Origin: Nitrospirota bacterium
Lineage (GTDB): Bacteria > Nitrospirota > Thermodesulfovibrionia > Thermodesulfovibrionales > Magnetobacteriaceae
Direction of reading: 5' to 3'
Length of the DNA stretch: 64,000 nucleotides
NCBI GenBank assembly: GCA_015233895.1
Contig: JADFXG010000007.1
Coordinates: 62,001 to 126,000 of the forward strand
The notes beneath the pieces are model-generated. The model had not been told where the DNA came from. It saw only the letters and a list, made by a program, of their open reading frames with translations, and ran no database searches. Positions 42,016 to 51,478 of this stretch are shown in pieces (position 1 is the stretch's first letter; every line of letters begins with the position of its first letter). A program made the translations under genes and the position numbers.

Positions 42016-44976
42016 ATGGCTTACACTCTTGGGTTGGACTTAGGAACAAATTCGATTGGTTGGGCTTGCGTCAACACTGATTCCAAAAAAATTATTGATG
42101 CAGGCGTTCTCATCTTTCAGGAGGGTGTAAACAGAAAAAACGGTGTTGAAATATCAAAAAACACAAAACGCAGGTTAAAAAGACAGCTTAGGCGACAGTA
42201 TGGAAGAAAATGCCAGAGAAGAGACAGACTTACAGAGAAATTAAAAGAGTACCAAATGTTTCAGGATGAGAGCGCTCTTATGTTCTATGCTATGAATCCG
42301 TATGAACTTAGGGCAAAAGGGCTTGACTCTCAACTTTCTAAGTTAGAGTTTGGCAGAGTGCTGCTCCATCTAAGCAAAAGACGAGGTTTTAAAAGCAGCA
42401 GAAAGTCACAAAGTGAGGATGTTAAAAAAGACACTGCGTTTAAAGAAGATTTAAAGAGACTCCCTGAAGAAATTAAAGCAAACAACTGTAGAACCCTTGG
42501 TGAGTATCTTTATTTACTACAGGGAAAAAGTGAAAAAATTAGGTGTAAACCGACACAACGGAAATTGTACGAGGATGAGTTTGAACTCCTATGGGATAAG
42601 CAAAGCTCATACTACCCTGAGCTTACGACAGAGTTGAAAAAGGACCTTAGCCATGACATATTCTTCCAGCGTCCGTTGAAATCCGTTGCAAGCTTAATTG
42701 GTAAATGTACCCTTGAGCCAGAAAAGAAACGATGCCCGAAAAGCGCTTTTGAGTTTCAATTGTTTCGCATTTTAGAACAGGTTAACCGCCTTAGCTATAA
42801 AAACGAAAACCATGACGAAATAAAATTTTACAGGACTCCTGATGAAGAGTTTAGCCCGGAGACCAAAGACCTAAGAGATAAACTTATCGCTCTGCTTAAA
42901 TCCAAAGAGAAATGTTCTTTTAAAGACATCAAAAAGCACTTAAAATTAGATGTTGATGCTGGTTTTAATCTTGAAAAGGACGATGACGGCGCTCTTATTG
43001 GAGATAAGACCAGCCACTGTTTTAGAAAAATATTTAAAAAGAAGTGGGACACATATTCAGATGTAGAAAAAGAAAAAATTCTTCAGGTTATAAATTTTGC
43101 AGACGATAACAAGTGGCTTAGGGCTTATGCAAGCGAAAAGTGGGGTTTGGATGAGAAGGAGGTTAAAGCCGTTGCTAAAATCGCTCTTGAAGCCGGTTAC
43201 GCCAACTACTCCCTAAAAGCTATCAATAAAATTCTGCCGTTTATGCTTGATGGGTTAAATCTTCATGATGCAAAGATTAAAGCAGGTTATGAAAACTCTC
43301 GTGGAGAAAGAAGCGAAACCGAGATTATTAAAAACATACGAAACCCTATTGTCTCAAAAACTCTGTACGAATTACTTGCTCTCGTAAACCGGTTAGAAAA
43401 AGCATACGGCGTTCCAGAGCTTATAAAAATAGAAATGGCAAGAGAACTGAAAAACTCAAAAGAACAAAGAGATAAAATCAGAAAGAAAAATTTTGAAAAT
43501 AAAAGAAAAAATGATGAGGCTGCAAAAGAGCTTATTACATTAGGCATAACGCCTAACAGTGAGGCTACTGTAAAGTACAAACTATGGAAAGAATGCAAGG
43601 ATCAGTGCTGTCCTTACACTGGTAAGAAAATTCCAATAAATGCTCTGTTTTCTTCAGATTCTCTTTTTGAAATCGAACATATAATACCCTACTCACGCTC
43701 TCTGGACGACTCTTTTATGAACCTAACCCTCTGCTATGTTGATGAAAACAGGCGCAAAGGAGATAAAACGCCATATGAATGCTATAACGGATCGCCTCAG
43801 TACGACGAAATTCTACAAAGAATAAAAGTTCTGCCTAAAGCTAAACAGCGAAAATTCATATTAAAAGAAATACCTGAAGACTTTGCTTCAAGGCAACTAA
43901 ATGATACCGCCTATATGAGCAGAGAGGCGGTGTCGCTTTTAAGCAAATACAAGGTTCAACCTTCAAAAGGACAGGTTACATCGGTAATACGTCATCTTTG
44001 GGGCCTTAACACTATCTTAGGCCCATCTTCTGAGAAAAACCGTAATGACCACCGCCAACATGCCATTGATGCCATCGTAATAGCTTTGACAGAGGAAAAG
44101 ACAATTAATAAACTCTCACAGTACAGTAAATACAAAAGGCAGGCAATAAGCGAAAGATTTCCCGCACCTTGGGAATTTTTCCGTAACGATGTTGCTGAGA
44201 CAATCAACAGACTGGCCGTCTCAATCAGAGTCAATAAACGCCTGAGAGGCCAACTCCACGAAGAGACGTTTTACGGCAAGGTCACAGACAAAAAAAATGA
44301 CAAAAATATGCAGATGTTCCGTGTCAGAAAAGACGTTGTTGAGGACATGAAAATGAGCACAGTCGAGCAAATAGCTGACCCCAAAATCAGAGAAATTATC
44401 CGAAATGCTGTAATTAACGGTACAATCAAATCTGATCCTCCGACTTTACCCACAAAAGACGGCAAAAATCCAATTCCTATTAAAAAGGTAATAACCTACA
44501 TACCATCCAGCAATATGATACTGCTGCCAGGCCGTCCCGACAAAAAAACGTATGTTGCGCCAGGAGCCAACCACCACATCGTCATCTATCGCTATAAAGA
44601 CAACAAAGGCAACGTCAAACAAGGCGGTGAGGTTTGTAGCTTTTTTGAAGCCGTCAAACGCTTCAGGCGCGGTGAAAAAGTCATAAATAAAAATATTGGC
44701 GACGATAAGGAATTTTTATATTCGTTGTCTAAAAATGAAATGTTTATTCTTGACGTTGATGAAAACGAAATATCTCTTGATCCACAAAATTACAACGAAA
44801 TCTCTAAAAAACTTTACAGAGTCAAGGAAATTGATGCTGGAAGCGTACGGGTTATACTAAAACGGCACTTTGAGGCTACACGTGACGAAGACCCTGTTAG
44901 AAGAGTAGCTAATACCCTAAAAGGTATAAAAGTCATAGTTGACAGACTTGGGAGGATAACAAAAGCCTATGATTAA
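42016..44976 (+). CDS. cas9: CRISPR-associated endonuclease Cas9, type II-C
   Basis: 986 aa, compact like the C. jejuni enzyme. RuvC-I LGLDLGTNSIGW with D8, an Arg-rich bridge helix (51-72), a recognition lobe, RuvC-II with E473 (IKIEMAREL), HNH with H555 in EIEHIIPYS preceded by a CCPYTGK knuckle, RuvC-III with H682 and D685 (DHRQHAID), then the PAM-interacting region. All catalytic residues are present, so it should cut both strands. AGGAGG precedes the ATG by six bases. cas1 overlaps by 8 bp; no csn2 or cas4 is present, which defines II-C. The PAM cannot be read from sequence. Confidence 0.97.
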   Translation: MAYTLGLDLGTNSIGWACVNTDSKKIIDAGVLIFQEGVNRKNGVEISKNTKRRLKRQLRRQYGRKCQRRDRLTEKLKEYQMFQDESALMFYAMNPYELRAKGLDSQLSKLEFGRVLLHLSKRRGFKSSRKSQSEDVKKDTAFKEDLKRLPEEIKANNCRTLGEYLYLLQGKSEKIRCKPTQRKLYEDEFELLWDKQSSYYPELTTELKKDLSHDIFFQRPLKSVASLIGKCTLEPEKKRCPKSAFEFQLFRILEQVNRLSYKNENHDEIKFYRTPDEEFSPETKDLRDKLIALLKSKEKCSFKDIKKHLKLDVDAGFNLEKDDDGALIGDKTSHCFRKIFKKKWDTYSDVEKEKILQVINFADDNKWLRAYASEKWGLDEKEVKAVAKIALEAGYANYSLKAINKILPFMLDGLNLHDAKIKAGYENSRGERSETEIIKNIRNPIVSKTLYELLALVNRLEKAYGVPELIKIEMARELKNSKEQRDKIRKKNFENKRKNDEAAKELITLGITPNSEATVKYKLWKECKDQCCPYTGKKIPINALFSSDSLFEIEHIIPYSRSLDDSFMNLTLCYVDENRRKGDKTPYECYNGSPQYDEILQRIKVLPKAKQRKFILKEIPEDFASRQLNDTAYMSREAVSLLSKYKVQPSKGQVTSVIRHLWGLNTILGPSSEKNRNDHRQHAIDAIVIALTEEKTINKLSQYSKYKRQAISERFPAPWEFFRNDVAETINRLAVSIRVNKRLRGQLHEETFYGKVTDKKNDKNMQMFRVRKDVVEDMKMSTVEQIADPKIREIIRNAVINGTIKSDPPTLPTKDGKNPIPIKKVITYIPSSNMILLPGRPDKKTYVAPGANHHIVIYRYKDNKGNVKQGGEVCSFFEAVKRFRRGEKVINKNIGDDKEFLYSLSKNEMFILDVDENEISLDPQNYNEISKKLYRVKEIDAGSVRVILKRHFEATRDEDPVRRVANTLKGIKVIVDRLGRITKAYD

Positions 44977-45895
44977 ACGAACAGTCAGCATAGATAATCC
45001 GTCAAGGCTCAACATTGAGCACAAACAGCTTGTTATCACTCAAAATGACGAGGCTGTAGGCAGAGTTCCCATCGAAGACATTGGTCTTTTGATTGTGGAA
45101 AACCCAAACGTCAGCTATACGCATTCGTGTTTTGTGTCTTTGCTTGAAAACAACGCCGCTATTGTCCTCATTGGAAAAAGCCACTACCCTGCCGGACTTT
45201 TCTTGCCTCTTGAAACAAATTCCGTGCAGACTGAGCGTTTCAAATCGCAAATTGAGGCGGCAGTGTCTCTTAAAAAACAACTTTGGCAGCAAATAGTCCG
45301 AAAGAAGATAATTAATCAGGCAAAGTTACTGGAAAGTTCGGGGGCGGCTATTGCGCCTCTAACAGAGATGGCAAGAAACGTAAAATCCGGAGATTCTAAT
45401 AATCTTGAAGCACACGCCGCCCGCTATTACTGGAAAAATCTCTTTGGTAAAAAATTCAAGCGAGACCGGTTTGGTTTTTATCCAAATAATCTTCTGAATT
45501 ACGGCTATATAATTCTTAGGGCGGCAACAGCCCGCTCTTTGGTTAGTTCCGGGCTGCTTCCCACCCTGGGCATTCATCACCGCAATAAGTATAACGCATT
45601 TTGCTTAGCGGATGACGTTATGGAACCTTACCGTGTTTTTATTGACAGGAAAGTGCATGAGCTATACGCTGCCTCCGATATAAGCGAACTTGAAACTCAA
45701 GAGTTGGATGAGCTGCCGTTAGATAAAATGACTCTGACCAAAGAGATAAAAAAAGAACTGCTTGGTATATTGGCTGCTGATGTCGTGTTGGATGACAACA
45801 CTTTTCCGCTTATGACAGCCCTAAACAGAACTACGGCATCGCTTCAGCGGTGCTTTGCAAAAGAACAGAAAGATATTGAGTATCCGAGTCTGTGA
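44969..45895 (+). CDS. cas1: CRISPR integrase Cas1
   Basis: 308 aa, normal for type II Cas1. The N-terminal beta domain is followed by the helical catalytic domain with Glu in EAHAARYYWKNLFG, His in GIHHRNKYNAF and an acidic residue in ADDVMEPYRVF, the metal-binding set. With Cas2 it inserts new spacers. It overlaps cas9 by 8 bp and precedes cas2 by 12 bp. Confidence 0.96.
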   Translation: MIKRTVSIDNPSRLNIEHKQLVITQNDEAVGRVPIEDIGLLIVENPNVSYTHSCFVSLLENNAAIVLIGKSHYPAGLFLPLETNSVQTERFKSQIEAAVSLKKQLWQQIVRKKIINQAKLLESSGAAIAPLTEMARNVKSGDSNNLEAHAARYYWKNLFGKKFKRDRFGFYPNNLLNYGYIILRAATARSLVSSGLLPTLGIHHRNKYNAFCLADDVMEPYRVFIDRKVHELYAASDISELETQELDELPLDKMTLTKEIKKELLGILAADVVLDDNTFPLMTALNRTTASLQRCFAKEQKDIEYPSL

Positions 45896-45901
45896 TTTTG
45901 A

Positions 45902-46240
<339 letters not shown>

Positions 46241-46377
46241 AGCTATCGAATTTTATAGTCGAGCACAATATTGTTCAAAAACCTCGATTTTTACCGCTTA
46301 TCAACACCTCCACACTCATTTTTTCTCACCATTTTTTACTCGTTTACCCTTTCTTTTCAACTACTTGTGTAGTTGGT
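46241..46377. other. CRISPR leader-like flank between cas2 and the array
   Basis: 137 bp, strongly pyrimidine-biased on the plus strand (long T/C runs), noncoding, and next to the intact end of the array while the opposite end has a decayed repeat. It is thus the likely integration leader. crRNA transcription on the minus strand runs towards it. Confidence 0.5.
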
Positions 46378-47664
46378 AGTATAACATATCAGTGCCTGAA
46401 AGCAACCCACAACACAAACCTGCACGAAAGACAGAGGGAGGCCAGTATAACATATCAGTGCCTGAAAGCAACCCACAACGTAGGTGAGCTAAGTTACCAG
46501 AGCAGTTATAGTATAACATATCAGTGCCTGAAAGCAACCCACAACCCGACATATTGATACCCATTGCCATCGTTTAGTATAACATATCAGTGCCTGAAAG
46601 CAACCCACAACTACAGTAACCTCGACAGAACTAACATATGCAGTATAACATATCAGTGCCTGAAAGCAACCCACAACCAATTACAATAATGACGCTTACA
46701 GCAAGGCAGTATAACATATCAGTGCCTGAAAGCAACCCACAACAAAAGACGAGCTGCGTCTTTTACTTTTAAAGTATAACATATCAGTGCCTGAAAGCAA
46801 CCCACAACCTAATTATAATTGTGTTTGTGCGCAAATCTAGTATAACATATCAGTGCCTGAAAGCAACCCACAACACTCCGATACTTCTGTCAATTTTCCC
46901 TCCAGTATAACATATCAGTGCCTGAAAGCAACCCACAACTACCAATAAGTAATGCCGCCACAGTCATTAAGTATAACATATCAGTGCCTGAAAGCAACCC
47001 ACAACTACCAATAAGTAATGCCGCCACAGTCATTAAGTATAACATATCAGTGCCTGAAAGCAACCCACAACTCGGAGGGCAGTTTTGGTATGGCATACAT
47101 AAGTATAACATATCAGTGCCTGAAAGCAACCCACAACCTTGCAGTTGCGAAGTCGCACATCCTCAGTAGTATAACATATCAGTGCCTGAAAGCAACCCAC
47201 AACATGTCTTTAGGTGCGGCGAGCAACTGTTTTAGTATAACATATCAGTGCCTGAAAGCAACCCACAACCCCGGACATCTACACCCGCAAAGAACGGTTA
47301 GTATAACATATCAGTGCCTGAAAGCAACCCACAACCATACACAATGTTATCATATTTTGTAACCGAGTATAACATATCAGTGCCTGAAAGCAACCCACAA
47401 CGTTATATGCAATTTATGAATCAAGGGATGGAGTATAACATATCAGTGCCTGAAAGCAACCCACAACGTCAAGGATTATCAGGGTAAAACGATAGTAAGT
47501 ATAACATATCAGTGCCTGAAAGCAACCCACAACATCAGATCGTTTTTACGTGACAGGAAATCAAGTATAACATATCAGTGCCTGAAAGCAACCCACAACT
47601 AAATCGTTGAGGATAGAAACTATTGCAGAGTATAACATATCAGTGCCTGAAAGCAACACGACTT
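46378..47664 (-). CRISPR. CRISPR array, 20 repeats of 36 bp and 19 spacers
   Basis: Repeats recur every 65-66 bp with 29-30 bp spacers. In transcript (minus) orientation the repeat begins GTTGTGGGTTGC and ends GATATGTTATACT. Nineteen repeats are essentially identical; the last (47629-47664) is decayed at its outer seven bases. Spacers at 46940-46969 and 47006-47035 are identical. The repeat end TGTTATACT is an extended -10, so each repeat can start its own crRNA, as described for Neisseria II-C systems; starts would fall about seven bases into the spacer, leaving about 24 nt of guide. Orientation is set by the tracrRNA. Confidence 0.98.
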
Positions 47665-47723
47665 TAAAAAGTTCTGAAGTGTTATACTAATTAAAAGGTA
47701 ATGGCAATAGGTTTTTTTTAATT

Positions 47724-49547
47724 ATGTTTCAAAACAACTTAGACATCATATATTTCATCTATGGGGCATCCTATGTAACCATGGGAATTGTTGTTCTGAG
47801 GCAACCAAAGGAAGGTAGCACATTTAAACTGGCAGGTGTTCTTTGGCTTTTAGCAGGATTCGGATTATTGCACGGGATGAACGAATGGCTAAATATGTGG
47901 GCAATGTTAAAAGGCAGGAACGTGGGCATTGACCTATTGCAATGGTTTTGCCTTACTACATCCTACGCATTTTTATTTGAATTTAGCAAAAGAACCATAA
48001 AAGCTACCGGACAGGGATATCTATCCTATCGGAAAAAATTTATGAAATATCCTGAATGGTGGATAATTTTGGGCGTTGGAACCATTATTTTTTTGTTTGG
48101 CACATCATCTCACGATTTATTAGAAGCTGGCAATATAGCCACAAGATATACGTTGGGGTTTACAGGTTCTATTTTAGCTGCATATGGTTTCATTTCATAT
48201 TACATTTACGAAAAGGATATGTTGACCAAAAGCAATGTTCAAATGTCCTTTCTATTGTTAGGTGCAGCCTTTTTCCTATATTCTATCCTGGGTGGTTTGG
48301 TTGTTCCGAAAGGAGATTTTTTTCCTGCAAACTGGTTAAACGAATCATCTTTCTTAAATGTGGCAGGCATTCCTATATCCTTTTTTAGAGCAGGGGTTGC
48401 TGTAGTCATAACCATCGCCGTAACAGATATTTTGAATATTTTTAATTGGGAAGCAAAAAATAGTCTCACAACAGTGCATACTGCTCTTTTGAAAGCAATA
48501 CCCGATAAAATAATACTTCTGTCTTCTGACCTTAAAATTGTTTGGGCTAATATAACAGCTATAGAATCTGTAAGTGACAGACTCTGCAATACCGATATGA
48601 CCAAACAATATTGTTATCAGGCATTTTTCGATCGTACATCGCCGTGCCCTGACTGCCAAACATTAACGTGTTTTAATACCGGTGAGATTCAGCACAGTCA
48701 GTGTACGGATCAGCACGGGAAAATCTGGGATATGCGGGCAGTCCCTATAAAAAACCACGAAGGGAACACTGTTAATGTAATCGAACTGTCCTGTGACGTT
48801 ACGGATAAAGTAATAATGCAAAGAAACGCTATATCATCCAGACATCTTGCATCTCTGGGTGAAATAACAGCAGGCATCGCCCATGAAATAAACAATCCAA
48901 TAAACAGTATTATTAACTGTGCCCAGCTCATTGCCGACAACACTACTGGCATCACAAAAATTAACGAATACTCTACGGGAATAATGTCTGAGGCAGAGCG
49001 GATCGCTAACATTGTAAGGAGTCTTCTTTCTTTTGCCAGGGAGAGTAAATCAGAAAAAGTCATAACTGACATTTATACCCCTCTTAAGGATACACTATCA
49101 ATGGCTGAAGCGCAAATGAAAAAAGACGGCATAGCTCTTATTGTTGACCTGCCAGATAATTTGCCCGATATAAGCGTTAACAAACAGCAACTCCAACAAG
49201 TTTTCCTCAACTTAATAAGTAACAGCCGTTATGCACTAAACGAAAAGTATAGTAGCAGCCATGAAAACAAAATCCTCAAAATAACCTGTGAAAAGTTGAC
49301 AACTGATGAAGTTTCATTTCTGAGGCTGAAGTTCACTGACGATGGAACTGGCATATCCCCTAATATTTTAGAAAAGGTAAAAGATCCGTTTTTTTCCACC
49401 AAACCTGCCGGTAAAGGAACAGGGTTGGGATTAAGCATTAGCCACGGAATTATCGCCGACCATAATGGTAAACTGTATGTTGAAAGTGTGGAGGGGCACC
49501 ATACCTCTGTGACAATAGAACTACCTGTAGCGACAAAAGAGGGATAA
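47724..49547 (+). CDS. Membrane sensor histidine kinase with 7TM-like sensor and Cys-rich PAS
   Basis: 607 aa. Seven or so TM helices (about 10-240) are followed by a PAS domain (about 250-365) with a cysteine group (C288, C297, C308, C311, C316) in a YCYQAFF...CPDC arrangement, suggesting metal or redox sensing. HisKA has H387 in GIAHEINNP, and HATPase_c ends in the GKGTGLGLSISHG lid. The stop overlaps the start of the sigma-54 regulator (TAATG), so the pair forms a two-component system. Confidence 0.9.
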   Translation: MFQNNLDIIYFIYGASYVTMGIVVLRQPKEGSTFKLAGVLWLLAGFGLLHGMNEWLNMWAMLKGRNVGIDLLQWFCLTTSYAFLFEFSKRTIKATGQGYLSYRKKFMKYPEWWIILGVGTIIFLFGTSSHDLLEAGNIATRYTLGFTGSILAAYGFISYYIYEKDMLTKSNVQMSFLLLGAAFFLYSILGGLVVPKGDFFPANWLNESSFLNVAGIPISFFRAGVAVVITIAVTDILNIFNWEAKNSLTTVHTALLKAIPDKIILLSSDLKIVWANITAIESVSDRLCNTDMTKQYCYQAFFDRTSPCPDCQTLTCFNTGEIQHSQCTDQHGKIWDMRAVPIKNHEGNTVNVIELSCDVTDKVIMQRNAISSRHLASLGEITAGIAHEINNPINSIINCAQLIADNTTGITKINEYSTGIMSEAERIANIVRSLLSFARESKSEKVITDIYTPLKDTLSMAEAQMKKDGIALIVDLPDNLPDISVNKQQLQQVFLNLISNSRYALNEKYSSSHENKILKITCEKLTTDEVSFLRLKFTDDGTGISPNILEKVKDPFFSTKPAGKGTGLGLSISHGIIADHNGKLYVESVEGHHTSVTIELPVATKEG

Positions 49548-51223
49548 TGGCAAAAATTATAGTAGTTGACGACGAGTATTGGATAAGAAACACATTTAAG
49601 GATTTTCTCACGGAGGCCGGATATGATGTGTTTATTGCCAAAGATTATAGTGAAGCCATAAGTATGATTGCTGAAAATGACTTCGATTTGGTAATTGCTG
49701 ATATAATACTTAGTGACCATTCCGGAATAGATATCCTAAGAGAAATCAAAACGAAAAATCCAACCACTCTGGTAGTTATGATAACAGGCTATCCGGAAAT
49801 AGAGACCGCCACTGAGGCCGTGCGACTTGGCGCTTTTGACTACATCACTAAACCGGTTAGAAAAGACGCCCTTCTTCGTGTTGTCAATGCCGCACTCTCC
49901 TTTAAATCTCTTATTGACGAGAAAGAAAAATACCGTATGCATATTGAGGCCATATTTAGAAGCGTAAAAGTCGGGATTGTAACAGTTGATGCACAGATGC
50001 ACATTGTTCAGTTTAACGGTGCTGCAACTAAGATATGTGGATTTACTGATACCAACGATGAATTGTACTCAGATAAGAGCCAATGTAGTAAGAGATGCTT
50101 TTTCACTCTCAGAGAGACAATCGAGACAAAAAAGTCATACGACATTTTTCGCCTTGAGTGTAAACATAAACTTAAATCAGGGCAAGTGGTAAATATTACC
50201 ACTTATCCTTTGTTGGACGAACAGAAGAGTTTCAGCGGCGGAGTTATGATTGTTCAGGACGAGACCAACCTTGCAGAACTGGAAATGAAAATCGGCCATC
50301 CCAGGAAGTACCATAACATAATAGGACAAAGCGAAAGGATGCAAAATATCTTTTCATTGATAGAAACCCTCTCTAACCTTAAAACAACAGTACTTATCAC
50401 AGGAGACAGTGGCACCGGTAAGGAATTAATTGCTGAGGCAATACATTTCAGAGGGCAGCGCAGTAATAAGCCACTTGTGAAGGTCAACTGTTCTGCCATA
50501 TCAGAACATCTTCTGGAGAGCGAACTATTTGGCCACGTCAAAGGCGCTTTTACTGATGCAATCAGTGACAGAACCGGCAGGTTTCAGAGGGCTGATGGTG
50601 GAACAATATTTCTCGATGAAATCGGTGACATCACAGCTGCTACTCAGCTAAAACTCTTGAGAGTTCTACAGGAGATGGAATTTGAAAAGGTTGGAGACTC
50701 CGCTCCTATAAAGGTTGACGTAAGGGTAATAGCGGCAACCAACCAGTGCCTTAATGAAAAAATCAAACGTGGACACTTTAGAAAAGACCTCTACTACCGA
50801 TTGCGGGTTATCGAAATAAATCTCCCACCGCTTAGGGACCGGAAAGAAGACATACCCCTTCTGGTTGAACATTTTATGGCAAAATTCAACAGGGATTTCA
50901 AAAAAGACATACATTCTATATCCACAGACGTAATGAAAGCCTTCATGCATTACCAGTGGCCGGGAAATATCAGGGAAATGGAACATGCCATCGAACACGC
51001 CTTTGTTTTGTGTACTCAAAGAGTTATAACTTTAGACGATCTCCCCGATGAATTCAGAGATGTAGTATCCACTAACATCACTCAGGAACACGAGCCTCAA
51101 ATAATCAGACTCACCCTGAAAAACACAAAATGGAATAAATCCAAAACTGCCCGGATTTTGGGTATTGACCGTAAAACGCTGTACAACAAAATGAGGTTAT
51201 ACGGCATTAAAAAAGACGATTAG
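49547..51223 (+). CDS. Sigma-54-dependent response regulator with PAS insert (NtrC family)
   Basis: 558 aa. Receiver with D52, a PAS-like domain (about 130-240) that also carries a cysteine group (QCSKRCF), the AAA+ sigma-54 activator domain with GDSGTGKE Walker A, GAFTDA loop and GTIFLDEIGDI Walker B, and a C-terminal Fis-type helix-turn-helix (KTARILGIDRKTLYNKM). It should activate sigma-54 promoters after phosphorylation by the kinase encoded just upstream. A good sigma-54 site lies 143 bp after its stop, before the barrel protein gene. Confidence 0.93.
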   Translation: MAKIIVVDDEYWIRNTFKDFLTEAGYDVFIAKDYSEAISMIAENDFDLVIADIILSDHSGIDILREIKTKNPTTLVVMITGYPEIETATEAVRLGAFDYITKPVRKDALLRVVNAALSFKSLIDEKEKYRMHIEAIFRSVKVGIVTVDAQMHIVQFNGAATKICGFTDTNDELYSDKSQCSKRCFFTLRETIETKKSYDIFRLECKHKLKSGQVVNITTYPLLDEQKSFSGGVMIVQDETNLAELEMKIGHPRKYHNIIGQSERMQNIFSLIETLSNLKTTVLITGDSGTGKELIAEAIHFRGQRSNKPLVKVNCSAISEHLLESELFGHVKGAFTDAISDRTGRFQRADGGTIFLDEIGDITAATQLKLLRVLQEMEFEKVGDSAPIKVDVRVIAATNQCLNEKIKRGHFRKDLYYRLRVIEINLPPLRDRKEDIPLLVEHFMAKFNRDFKKDIHSISTDVMKAFMHYQWPGNIREMEHAIEHAFVLCTQRVITLDDLPDEFRDVVSTNITQEHEPQIIRLTLKNTKWNKSKTARILGIDRKTLYNKMRLYGIKKDD

Positions 51224-51365
51224 ACAACTGTAGAACTGTAGAACTTACCAATTATAAGGATTCCACACTTTAATTCCCCACTTTTAACAGCTGTTTAGTA
51301 TTCATGGTAGACAATATAGAATGTAATTATCTGTTTTTCCACGAAAATTATTTTTTCAGCATTCC

Positions 51366-51381
51366 TGGCACGATACTTGAT
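51366..51381 (+). promoter_or_regulatory. Sigma-54 promoter of the outer-membrane haem protein gene
   Basis: TGGCAC-N5-TTGAT matches the TGGCAC-N5-TTGCA consensus with the GG (51367-51368) exactly ten bases from the -12 G (51379). Transcription would begin near 51392. The adjacent NtrC-family regulator is the natural activator. This lies in the 255-bp gap after the regulator. Confidence 0.75.
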
Positions 51382-51478
51382 TACCTTGTTCGATATATGT
51401 ATTTCACAATCGCTGTTGAATATTCGTGAATAAAACCAGACTGCTATGCAGTTAAAGCTATTTTATAAAGGAGGATTT

